Below the pieces are notes generated by a model that was not told where the DNA came from, did not search any database, and saw only the letters and a list, made by a program, of their open reading frames with translations. A DNA stretch of 8,596 nucleotides from Lachnospiraceae bacterium. GTDB taxonomy: Bacteria; Bacillota; Clostridia; Lachnospirales; Lachnospiraceae. The stretch is taken from the NCBI GenBank assembly GCA_003519685.1, contig DOWG01000226.1, forward strand, positions 1 to 8,596, written 5' to 3'. A program made the position numbers and the translations under genes. This document shows positions 1 to 5,870 of the stretch, piece by piece (within the stretch, counting starts at the first letter, position 1; each line of letters starts with the position of its first letter).

Positions 1-20
1 AAAGTAAGGCGGTAAATTAT

Positions 21-1235
21 ATGAATAAGAACATTGTTATCATCGGCGGAGGAATTGCCGCGGTAAACGCGATCAAAGCCATCCGGGAACTTGACCAAAT
101 CTCTGACATCCATTTAATACAAAATGAGAATTACTATCCCTATTATCGTATTCGGTTGACCAAGAGCCTTTTTGAGCCTCTCACCATCGATAAATTGATG
201 ATTCAAAAGCAGGATTGGTATGAACAGAATAAGGTCCATCTATACCTCGGCAGAGAAGCCGTTGCAATTGATACTGAAAAGAATAAGGTGTCCCTGGATA
301 ATGGAACAGAACTGGAATATGATCAATTGCTGCTGGCAAACGGTGCCAGCAATGCAATTCCTAAGATCGAAGGAATTGAAAAAAGTAATGTGCATAGCAT
401 ACGAAAGCTCTCCGATATTGCAACGATAAGAGCACATGTAGCGGATAAACATGTCATTCTATGCATCGGCGGAGGTATCCAGAATTTGGAGGCCGCATGG
501 GCTATGTGCTCGCAGGGAAAGAAAGTTACCATTGCAGAATTTCAAGACCGGTTAATGCCAAGACAATTGGATGCAAAAGCTTCCGAAATCCTTCAGAATG
601 CAGTTAAGAGTAATCATGTACAGATCCTGTTAAATACGGCGATCACGAAGATTACGGGAACAAAAGAAGCAAACGGAGCGGTAACAAAGAACGGCCGTCT
701 GATCGAATGCGATATGGTTATCTATTCGGTAGGGATACGGTCCAATACTGCTCTATATGAGAATACTCCTTTAGAGATCAATCGGGGGGTCGTGGTAGAC
801 CATCACATGAAGACCAAGCTGGATAATGTCTATGCTGCCGGAGATATTGCCGAGATAGATGGCAGAGTCGGCGGTCTGTGGAGCATTGCCATGGAGCAGG
901 GAAAAATCGCAGGATATAGTATCGCAGGAAAGGAAGCTTCCTATTCCGGCACCGTACCGGTTACCAATATGAATGCTTTTCATCTATCCATTTTCTCCAT
1001 AGGAGATATCGATGAAAATAGTTCAGACCATACCCTGGTGGAGGAATCGCCGGATGATTCGACTTACCAGAGAATCTTTATTAAGAATAACCGTATCGTC
1101 GGAGCCATCATCATCGGCGATCCCGGAAATAATATGTTAATAAAGAAGTTTGTTGAAAATAAGCTTCCCCTGCCGGACATCGATTTTACGAAAACTACGG
1201 TAGAAGATCTGATCCAGCAGATAAAAAGTAAATAA
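21..1235 (+). CDS. FAD-dependent NAD(P)H oxidoreductase (NADH:rubredoxin reductase / NirB N-terminal type)
   Basis: A 404-residue cytoplasmic flavoprotein of the two-dinucleotide-binding-domain class. Residues 4-14 form the FAD-binding beta strand and glycine turn (IVIIGGGIAA). LLLANGAS (103-110) is the ATG-type motif. A second Rossmann turn at about 145-172 (CIGGGIQNLEAAWA) should bind NAD(P)H. NVYAAGDIAE (269-278) is the second FAD-contact motif. A small C-terminal domain (about 315-404) matches the layout of rubredoxin and nitrite-reductase flavoproteins. No redox-active CxxC is present, which argues against thioredoxin-reductase-type chemistry. Family members pass electrons from NAD(P)H to rubredoxin, a diiron/flavodiiron protein or a ferredoxin-like partner, often in oxygen or peroxide defence of anaerobes; the partner cannot be told here. 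The start at 21 is supported by AAGGCGG 8 nt upstream. The gene ends before a shared hairpin terminator. The fold is secure; the exact electron acceptor is not. Confidence 0.9.
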   Translation: MNKNIVIIGGGIAAVNAIKAIRELDQISDIHLIQNENYYPYYRIRLTKSLFEPLTIDKLMIQKQDWYEQNKVHLYLGREAVAIDTEKNKVSLDNGTELEYDQLLLANGASNAIPKIEGIEKSNVHSIRKLSDIATIRAHVADKHVILCIGGGIQNLEAAWAMCSQGKKVTIAEFQDRLMPRQLDAKASEILQNAVKSNHVQILLNTAITKITGTKEANGAVTKNGRLIECDMVIYSVGIRSNTALYENTPLEINRGVVVDHHMKTKLDNVYAAGDIAEIDGRVGGLWSIAMEQGKIAGYSIAGKEASYSGTVPVTNMNAFHLSIFSIGDIDENSSDHTLVEESPDDSTYQRIFIKNNRIVGAIIIGDPGNNMLIKKFVENKLPLPDIDFTKTTVEDLIQQIKSK

Positions 1236-1291
1236 TCAATAATAATCAAAATTATATTGATCTTGGGGAAACCGTAAGAAGCGTTAACAAA

Positions 1292-1349
1292 AGAGGATGC
1301 AAAGACAGCTGTTCATTCTTTCATAGAATTTGCTATCTTTACATCCTCT
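1292..1349. terminator. Bidirectional Rho-independent terminator between convergent genes
   Basis: The arms AGAGGATG (1292-1299) and CATCCTCT (1342-1349) are perfectly complementary, and the stem continues inward as AAAGA/TCTTT after one mismatch. The top of the loop holds a nested AGC...GCT and ATTCT...AGAAT stem. On the plus strand the hairpin runs into CTTTATTTT; on the minus strand the following bases are TTTGTT. It starts directly after the stop of the minus-strand membrane gene and about 57 bp after the plus-strand oxidoreductase, so it can end both transcripts. Confidence 0.8.
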
Positions 1350-1351
1350 CT

Positions 1352-1882
1352 TTATTTTATCTTCTTTCTTACTTTTTCCCATATATTTATCTGAAAATAG
1401 TCATAAGCTCTGTCGCAGATATATAGCACAATCTGGCCTGCCGCCAGAAAAAATATCCTGAGTGCATTACTTATCGTACCCCGATAAATAAGTTTTGGAA
1501 AAAATAGTAATATGGGAACATACATAAGGTTAAAAGCGATATACTTGATTATCCAGAAGGCAGCCGTTCGGTTCGCTGTCCCCTTTGCCTTCGCAAGCTT
1601 CTCCCCAGCAAATTCTCTTGCTATAATATAAAGTCCCATCCCTGCATAGGTAATGCAGTAGAGCTTATTCGGCGCCAGAAAGAAACCCAGCAGAACACTT
1701 GCTATGTAAAATCCGATCCCAAGTACTATTCCGGCTTCACGGATCGCAATTCCTACACAGAAAGCTGCCGCTACAAGTAAAAACAAAGTATTAAAGTCAA
1801 AGACCCCGCCTAGGATTATTAACAGAACATCCACCGAAAGCAGCAAACCTAAAAATGCCATCTTCTTTGCATTTAACAGCAT
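1352..1882 (-). CDS. Small polytopic membrane protein of unknown function
   Basis: A 176-residue protein made almost wholly of hydrophobic helices: about 8-28, 32-50, 51-70, 72-90, 110-129 and 139-158, giving five or six membrane spans. It ends in a basic tail (KVRKKIK). I do not recognise a family; the short compact helical layout is loosely like transporter S components, but no motif supports that. I chose ATG 1882 over an in-frame ATG at 1930 because GGGAGG (minus strand, 12 nt upstream) precedes it, and because the upstream start would overlap the J-domain gene by 58 bp rather than 10 bp. The Shine-Dalgarno sequence lies inside the last codons of the J-domain gene (the GGDLIPCC segment), so translation of the two is probably coupled. 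It is the last gene of the three-gene operon and ends at the terminator hairpin. Confidence 0.75.
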   Translation of the reverse strand: MLLNAKKMAFLGLLLSVDVLLIILGGVFDFNTLFLLVAAAFCVGIAIREAGIVLGIGFYIASVLLGFFLAPNKLYCITYAGMGLYIIAREFAGEKLAKAKGTANRTAAFWIIKYIAFNLMYVPILLFFPKLIYRGTISNALRIFFLAAGQIVLYICDRAYDYFQINIWEKVRKKIK

Positions 1883-2493
1883 GGAATCAAATCGCCTCCC
1901 ATACACTCGCATAGAGTGTCTGCGCACCATAAATTGCAGCAGAGATTTTCCATATCATATCCGGATCCGCCGTTCCTGCTGGTATTTTGGTATCTTTGGC
2001 TCCGCCATTGCAGCTGGTTTAGCAAATTGTTGTATTCCGGATTACCGGGCTCCATACTGACCGCCTGCCGGGCATGATTGACTGCCTCAAGATTATTGCC
2101 GATCTCTGCATTGGCAATGGCACTGCAGTAATACCATCTTGCGTTACGATTCGGAATACCGGCAAGGACATTCAGCGCTTCTCTGTAACGGCCGTTATTG
2201 ATAAAATTATAAACCGCCTGCATCTGTACATTTTCCTCACCGGAACCGCCGTAGGAAGCGGACTGTCCATAAGTGTATGAATTTGGATCGCTGTATCCAG
2301 CTTCTCTCTGCTTCATAATCTGGTCGTAGGCTTCCTGCACTTCCTTAAACTTTTCCTCCGCCAAATCTGCTAACGGATTATCTACATAGGAATCGGGATG
2401 ATATTTTCTGCTTAAATCCCGATAAGCTCTCTTTACTTCGTCATTCGTAGCACTTGGAGAAACCCCCAGTACCTGATATGGATCATTTATCAT
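1873..2493 (-). CDS. J-domain (DnaJ-like) protein with TPR-like middle and cysteine-rich tail
   Basis: A 206-residue protein. Residues 3-62 are a J domain: DPYQVLGVSPSAT, then helix II and the invariant HPD at 32-34 (RKYHPDSY), then helix III. Such domains stimulate the ATPase of an Hsp70 partner. A Tyr/Gly/Ser-rich linker (67-86) leads to a helical section (about 90-160) with TPR-like spacing (GRYREALNVLAG, then NLEAVNHARQAVSMEPGNPE). The last 22 residues carry seven cysteines (185, 186, 190, 195, 197, 205, 206), suggesting metal binding or a membrane-associated knot. It lacks the DnaJ Gly/Phe and zinc-finger layout, so it is a specialised J protein, not DnaJ itself. The start at 2493 has AAAGGGA about 8 nt upstream and overlaps the end of the upstream gene by 11 bp. 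Its tail overlaps the next gene by 10 bp. Confidence 0.88.
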   Translation of the reverse strand: MINDPYQVLGVSPSATNDEVKRAYRDLSRKYHPDSYVDNPLADLAEEKFKEVQEAYDQIMKQREAGYSDPNSYTYGQSASYGGSGEENVQMQAVYNFINNGRYREALNVLAGIPNRNARWYYCSAIANAEIGNNLEAVNHARQAVSMEPGNPEYNNLLNQLQWRSQRYQNTSRNGGSGYDMENLCCNLWCADTLCECMGGDLIPCC

Positions 2494-3331
2494 TATTGTA
2501 TCCCTTTCTTGTACCTTTCTCTGTTTGTATCTTCATATATTTCGACCAAACACCTTCATATAGGATGTTTCTTAATATATCGATATCCAATAAGCAGGGT
2601 AACATTTCAAATTCAGCGGTACATTCTGCCAGCATAGCCGTAAGCATTGCCTTGCAGTTTTCTTCAAAACCGTCCACGTCCTTCTTCCTGATTAACGGAT
2701 TATAGCTATTATTCTTCTGATCCTTCTCAAGATCATCGTAGGCATCCATGATATAGATAAATTTGCCCAGATAGAATCCGATCTTTCTTAACTGCTCTCC
2801 CCACCGGTCCTGCTTGTAATCAAACAGTTCCGCCATCAATTCTCCAAAGCAGCGGGATACGATATCAATATTTTGCTCGTTGTTTCTTTCACAGATGCTT
2901 AACTCTTTTAGACCCCGTTTTATTGCATCACATTGCCTCGGATATTGTTTGCAGATTTTCTTATAATACCTCTCCAACAGCTTAGCACCGGCAAGACCTG
3001 CCGCCCTTTTTTCATCTTGCCAATCATCCAGCAAATGATGATAGGTCAGAACAATATTCATATCTGCCACGTAATCTGTAAATTCATTCTGAAGTGTACC
3101 ATGCTTCTGCAAAGGATGTACCATGCACCGATGCTTCCCGATCTTACTATCGCTTTCATAGAGAGAAGTCAGAAGAATGATCAGAAAGGTCATATCATAG
3201 GACAGGGTCACCTGGCCGATCAGGCGATATCTCTCCCTTAGCGTTTTGCATAAGCCGCAGTAATAAGCTTTATATTTATAATAATCCTTCATTTTCAATT
3301 CAGGCTTATAGATATTTACGTAACCAAACAT
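2483..3331 (-). CDS. DUF5685-like family protein, aspartate-rich helical protein
   Basis: A 282-residue, mostly helical soluble protein that I recall as the DUF5685 group of Lachnospiraceae and related clostridia; its function is unknown. An N-terminal YYCGLCKTLRERY segment (about 23-35) holds a CxxC. Two acidic motifs stand out: LDDWQDEK (101-108) and MDAYDDLEKD (195-204), followed by NSYNPL. Their spacing of about 95 residues in an all-helical protein recalls the paired Asp motifs of class I isoprenoid synthases; that likeness is only my inference. ATG 3331 is preferred over the in-frame ATG at 3352 because AAGGAG sits 4 nt before it, and FGYVNIYKPELK looks like the family's beginning. It is the first gene of the operon with the J-domain protein, overlapping it by 11 bp, which suggests a joint role with that chaperone partner. 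Confidence 0.8.
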   Translation of the reverse strand: MFGYVNIYKPELKMKDYYKYKAYYCGLCKTLRERYRLIGQVTLSYDMTFLIILLTSLYESDSKIGKHRCMVHPLQKHGTLQNEFTDYVADMNIVLTYHHLLDDWQDEKRAAGLAGAKLLERYYKKICKQYPRQCDAIKRGLKELSICERNNEQNIDIVSRCFGELMAELFDYKQDRWGEQLRKIGFYLGKFIYIMDAYDDLEKDQKNNSYNPLIRKKDVDGFEENCKAMLTAMLAECTAEFEMLPCLLDIDILRNILYEGVWSKYMKIQTEKGTRKGYNNDK

Positions 3332-3392
3332 ACTTCTCCTTATTCCTATCAAAATCCAAAGATGGTGTATGACATTCCTATCAGCTTTTACA

Positions 3393-3420
3393 AGTATAAC
3401 ACAGTTTATTTCCGATTAAA
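3393..3420 (-). promoter_or_regulatory. Probable sigma-A promoter with extended -10 for the DUF5685/J-domain operon
   Basis: On the minus strand, TTTAAT (-35, weak) is followed by 16 nt and TATACT (-10). A TG one base before the -10 makes it an extended -10 element, which can compensate for the poor -35. Transcription would start near 3386, giving a leader of about 55 nt before the ATG at 3331. No other gene lies between it and the operon. Confidence 0.5.
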
Positions 3421-3487
3421 ATATTATAGCTAAATTTTAGATTTTCCTTATCAACTTTTAATGATTGAATGCGAATACACCAATATT

Positions 3488-4531
3488 TTATTTCGTCACA
3501 ATAGCGGGATTCTTGGACAAGATATCCTCGGTGACTTCCCAGAGACTGGGAAGGAAACGTATGACTTCTTCCACGCGACGGGTAAAATCCTCTGTAGAAT
3601 CAAAACCAAGGTCTAACATAAGATTTCTAAAAGATGGAGCATATACTTGCTGCAATTCCAGCGGGGCATCTGCCTCCAAAATTTTATGACATCGGGAAAA
3701 GGTTGCTACCATCCAGAAGATTGCCTCACGATGGTAACCGGATTGGATAAGTTCACGGCTTCCTTCTATTACGATCGGTCGTGCTATGGTAGTGATATCT
3801 GTACTAAAAAAGAACGGCGTTTTTGCTACTATCACAGCCGCATCAAAAGTTTTAGCAAGTTCGTCCAGGTGTTCTTCTACACGCTGAGATGTCAGATGAG
3901 CGCAGCCAAGCAATGCAAGCAGTTTTTCGTAAAAGTCTGCATGCCCGTATTCTAAGAGCACTTCACGTACAGCAACGTAGCGTCGGCGTACAGTAGGGTT
4001 ACGAAGTGCAGCCAAAAGGAGGACATGCGTGGTAATTCCCGTCGGGAACAGCCAGGTTGTCACGAGTTCATGGTATGGCACAGAGGTATTGTATCTTTTC
4101 AGTGAATTCTCGATGCTATTTCGAACATGCTCACATCGGCGGCGAACCCATTTTTTCTCTGCGAAGTGCTGTGACACCTCGGATTGAATTTTGTGTATAC
4201 AGCCTGTCGGGTCAGTAATAATGGTATCGCTTCGCAAGCTATTTGCCAAGTGATGAGATACCAAAACGTTCTCCACAGAAGATATCTGGTTCCATGATAG
4301 AAAAGTGACCTCCAGCATGACGCCGTTGTAAACGAACTTACCAAGCTTAAGCGGCGCTTCGTCTGCTAAAACGACGACCATGATATCAATATCAGAGAAC
4401 CTCGGTAACTCATCCTCCTCCTGCATCTCTGCTATAGACCCGGCGAAATACGCTCCCAGAAATCCCTCCACTTTATTCCCACGCTGTATAACCCATTCCT
4501 TCGCTATATTTTTCGAAATGCCAACCTTCAT
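3488..4531 (-). CDS. Stand-alone nucleotidyltransferase-fold protein (aminoglycoside nucleotidyltransferase-like)
   Basis: A 347-residue cytoplasmic protein. The N-terminal domain shows the polymerase-beta-type nucleotidyltransferase signature: FAGSIAEM (29-36), then FSDIDIMVVV (46-54), with Asp48 and Asp50 as the likely metal-binding pair and Glu74 (VMLEVTFLS) as the probable third carboxylate. The rest (about 90-347) is helical. The enzyme presumably transfers a nucleotide to a small molecule or protein; the drug-modifying type is one option, but no substrate motif can be read. ATG 4531 is chosen over an in-frame ATG at 4540 because GGAGG lies 9 nt before 4531 but touches the other ATG. No clear terminator follows, so some read-through into the downstream minus-strand operon is possible. 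It stands alone next to the accessory region and may have been acquired. Confidence 0.78.
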   Translation of the reverse strand: MKVGISKNIAKEWVIQRGNKVEGFLGAYFAGSIAEMQEEDELPRFSDIDIMVVVLADEAPLKLGKFVYNGVMLEVTFLSWNQISSVENVLVSHHLANSLRSDTIITDPTGCIHKIQSEVSQHFAEKKWVRRRCEHVRNSIENSLKRYNTSVPYHELVTTWLFPTGITTHVLLLAALRNPTVRRRYVAVREVLLEYGHADFYEKLLALLGCAHLTSQRVEEHLDELAKTFDAAVIVAKTPFFFSTDITTIARPIVIEGSRELIQSGYHREAIFWMVATFSRCHKILEADAPLELQQVYAPSFRNLMLDLGFDSTEDFTRRVEEVIRFLPSLWEVTEDILSKNPAIVTK

Positions 4532-4811
4532 AAATATCATCCTCCATTTTTCAATTTCAAGCAGTTATAATTATGCTGTGAGTCTAATTTTACATCTATT
4601 CCATAACCATTTTACAAAATATTCAAGAAAAGTATAGTCTTAAAATGTTTGTCAATCTCTGGTATAATTAATTTATTACAATACAAACTATTCAGGGGCG
4701 AACGAAGATTAAGTTAAGAAAAAAGTAAAAGAATGAATAGCATCATCTTTATACATAGTTCCCTATAAGTTTTTTAAACGTTATAAATCCAGCTAAACAG
4801 TAGCTATTATA
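4532..4811. other. Intergenic region with no recognisable gene
   Basis: AT-rich DNA with no open frame of credible quality. It holds a perfect minus-strand -35 (TTGACA, 4655-4650), but the only -10-like match, TATACT at 4636-4631, is 13 nt away and too close for sigma-A. The start of the nucleotidyltransferase transcript therefore cannot be placed. A plus-strand extended -10 (4660-4668) is listed separately. A tiny plus-strand ATG frame at 4733 stops after 12 codons and is ignored. Confidence 0.6.
4640..4668 (+). promoter_or_regulatory. Possible plus-strand extended -10 promoter facing the small membrane-peptide gene
   Basis: CTGGTATAAT carries a perfect -10 (4663-4668) with TG at the extended position. 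The -35 at the usual spacing (4640-4645, TTAAAA) is poor. A transcript from about 4675 would run toward, and antisense to, the 3' end of the membrane-peptide mRNA. No plus-strand gene follows it directly. Confidence 0.3.
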
Positions 4812-4853
4812 AGAGAAAAAAGAAGCTGACAGTTTAATGTTCCTGCCAGCTTC
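4812..4853 (-). terminator. Rho-independent terminator of the small membrane-peptide gene
   Basis: On the minus strand GAAGCTGGCAG (4853-4843) pairs with CTGTCAGCTTC (4832-4822), 11 bp with one G-U pair and a 10-nt loop. It is followed at once by TTTTTTCTCT (4821-4812). It begins 13 nt after the TAG of the peptide gene and is a textbook intrinsic terminator, which supports the peptide gene being transcribed. Confidence 0.85.
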
Positions 4854-4866
4854 AATTATCTGGTAA

Positions 4867-4953
4867 CTACTTCTTTTTGCCAAATATCTTAATAATTCCA
4901 AGTAGGATTAAAATTGTGATTATAATTAAAATAACGAGCACTGTATGATACAT
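4867..4953 (-). CDS. 28-residue single-span membrane peptide, type I toxin-like
   Basis: ATG at 4953 opens a 28-codon frame ending in TAG. After MYHT come about 17 unbroken Val/Ile/Leu/Thr residues and a Gly (5-21), then a short amphipathic, strongly basic end (KIFGKKK). That is one membrane helix with a positive cytoplasmic tail, the form of type I toxins (TxpA, Fst or holin-like) and of small regulatory membrane peptides. No family name can be given from sequence alone. The Shine-Dalgarno sequence is weak (GGGGTG about 9 nt upstream), and a perfect GGAGGTGAT sits much further up (5036-5028) in a long leader. A strong terminator lies just downstream. A possible -10 (TATAAT, 5102-5097) would give an mRNA of about 280 nt. 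Clear hydrophobic design plus the terminator make it credible despite its size. Confidence 0.6.
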   Translation of the reverse strand: MYHTVLVILIIITILILLGIIKIFGKKK

Positions 4954-5282
4954 AGATTAACACACCCCATCCTTCTTTATAGAAAATATGTACTGTAAGA
5001 AACATATACGTACCCCGGAGTTCTATCATCACCTCCCCAATTTTGACATTTGGCCATCAGCGGTTTTGATAATAAATATACGTTCCTTTCTAAACTATTA
5101 TATGCTAGTACTTATCTCTGCATATCCCAAATGTAGAACTATGTAAACGCAGTTTGGAAATGTTAAGATAAGTTTTCATACAATTTACCTATCCCTTTCA
5201 ACAGCATCTAATAATCTCCTCCAGCATGCTTGTAGAAAATGATCTCTTGGAGTATTTCGACAATCGGAACCGGTATAACTTC
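4954..5282 (-). other. Leader/intergenic stretch upstream of the membrane peptide, no clear gene
   Basis: On the minus strand this holds a TATAAT (5102-5097) without a convincing -35, and the perfect anti-SD-complementary GGAGGTGAT (5036-5028). The only ATG near the latter is too close for initiation. A 14-codon frame (5207-5163, MLLKGIGKLYENLS) is preceded by GGAGGAG 8 nt upstream and may be the 5' end of a lost gene. None of these resembles a protein I know. The stretch continues the gene-remnant zone to its right. Confidence 0.35.
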
Positions 5283-5405
5283 TTATACTGGATTTGTTAT
5301 GATATACTGACTAGCAACATAACCAGATTGACCTGTACTAATTACAATTACGGGGTTCCAGTACATGCCATCTTTATATTCCTTAACGTCACCAACTTTA
5401 ACCTT
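5283..5405 (-). pseudogene. C-terminal fragment of an SH3-like (bacterial SH3b) domain protein
   Basis: A minus-strand frame of 40 codons ending in TAA. It reads KVKVGDVKEYKDGMYWNP and ends with TGQSGYVASQYIITNPV. The G(x)SGYVxSxYI ending is the usual last strand of SH3b/SH3_3 domains in secreted wall hydrolases and surface proteins. There is no start codon of its own in a sensible position, and upstream sequence switches into another frame that encodes the beginning of a serine recombinase (5449-5408). It is therefore a 3' gene remnant fused at a deletion or recombination joint. The domain call rests on a short segment and is tentative; the fact that it is a truncated coding piece is more certain. 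Confidence 0.45.
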
Positions 5406-5407
5406 CG

Positions 5408-5449
5408 GTCTGTTGTGCTTACTCTTGCGTATCCAATTTTTTTATTCAT
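5408..5449 (-). pseudogene. 5' end of a serine recombinase (resolvase/invertase family), truncated after 14 codons
   Basis: ATG 5449 begins MNKKIGYARVSTTD, the classic N-terminus of small serine recombinases. It contains the catalytic serine (Ser11, in the VST motif) and the preceding active-site arginine (Arg9). GAGG lies 8 nt before the ATG, so the translation start region is kept. After Asp14 the family's usual QN(L/x)D sequence is lost; the frame continues as unrelated residues to a stop at about 5354, and the DNA instead carries the SH3-like fragment in another frame. It is a relic of a mobile element or inversion system. Its start lies about 100 bp from, and diverges from, the first yyaL fragment. 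Confidence 0.7.
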
Positions 5450-5550
5450 TATCTTGTCCTCAACTTTAAATTTATTTTTTAGTTTAAGGACTTAAAGCAG
5501 TATCCTACGGTTATAATAATCTCGAATTTAATTTGAAAGGAAGTGATGTT

Positions 5551-5746
5551 ATGAACCAAACTACAAAACTACCCAATAGATTAGCTGATGAAAAGTCTCC
5601 TTATTTATTACAACATGCTTATAATCCAGTTAAATGGTATCCATGGTGTGAAGAAGCTTTTACAAAGGCGAAAACCGAAAACAAACCGATTTTCTTATCT
5701 ATTGGGTATAGCTGAACTGGTTCATCAAAAACACATGTCATTGGTG
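5551..5746 (+). pseudogene. yyaL: yyaL (DUF255 thioredoxin-like) 5' fragment, copy 1
   Basis: From ATG 5551 (GAAAGGA 9 nt upstream), 54 codons read LPNRLADEKSPYLLQHAYNP and then WYPWCEEAF...KPIFLSIGYS, the start of the YyaL/SPATA20-type protein. It is 42/54 identical to copy 2 at 6969 and visibly more AT-rich. TGA (5713-5715) follows IGYS. After a 20-bp stretch (5713-5732) the DNA reads ACATGTCATTGGTG (5733-5746), exactly the TCHW(C) codons expected next in the family, but shifted in frame. Homology then fades. The TGA and frameshift, and the absence of the remaining roughly 620 codons, make this a dead fragment. A TATAAT at 5512-5517 could be its old promoter. The region right after it contains TACTGCACCCA, half of an inverted repeat shared with copy 2. 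Confidence 0.85.
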
Positions 5747-5756
5747 GCAATCAAGT

Positions 5757-5767
5757 TACTGCACCCA
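5757..5767 (+). repeat. Left half of an 11-bp inverted repeat flanking the kinase gene
   Basis: TACTGCACCCA here is the exact reverse complement of TGGGTGCAGTA at 7136-7146. It lies 11 bp past the last recognisable yyaL codon of copy 1. From memory, TACTGCACCCA matches the tip of IS3-family (IS150-group) ends, which start TGTACTGCACCCA. No transposase lies between the halves. Confidence 0.5.
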
Positions 5768-5804
5768 ATGAGAAAATCATTGATTTTACTGGGTTTGTAC
5801 ATAA

Positions 5805-5835
5805 CAAAAGCCGACAAATTGCTTGTCGACTTTTG
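5805..5835 (-). terminator. Probable terminator hairpin downstream of the kinase gene
   Basis: CAAAAG-C-CGACAA (5805-5817) pairs with TTGTCG-A-CTTTTG (5823-5835): 12 bp around one mismatch with a 5-nt loop. On the minus strand it lies 35 nt beyond the kinase stop and ends in CTTTTG, a short T-run. The U tract is weak, but the stem is long and the position fits. Confidence 0.55.
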
Positions 5836-5870
5836 AAAAAGTTATACTGAGTACATTGTGTAAAAAATGC

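Noticed and set aside
2074..3241. Plus-strand open frames across the J-domain and DUF5685-like genes.
   Set aside because: They are antisense shadows of well-supported genes with no ribosome sites of note.
4631..4655. TTGACA ... TATACT on the minus strand as promoter of the nucleotidyltransferase gene.
   Set aside because: The spacer is only 13 nt; sigma-A needs about 16-18.
4885..5030. Minus-strand 46-codon frame starting at the ATG touching GGAGGTG.
   Set aside because: Spacing between the Shine-Dalgarno and ATG is about 2 nt, too short. The peptide has no recognisable pattern and overlaps the much more convincing membrane peptide in another frame.
5226..5495. Plus-strand 89-codon open frame.
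   Set aside because: It is antisense to the recognisable SH3-like and serine-recombinase remnants, has no good ribosome site, and its composition is that of a chance frame.
5716..5850. The frame after the TGA of yyaL copy 1 stays open for 44 codons (TGSSKTHVIGG...).
   Set aside because: It does not resemble the YyaL continuation, and 44 open codons arise by chance about one time in eight. The TCHW codons of the family are present in a different frame, so read-through would not restore the protein.
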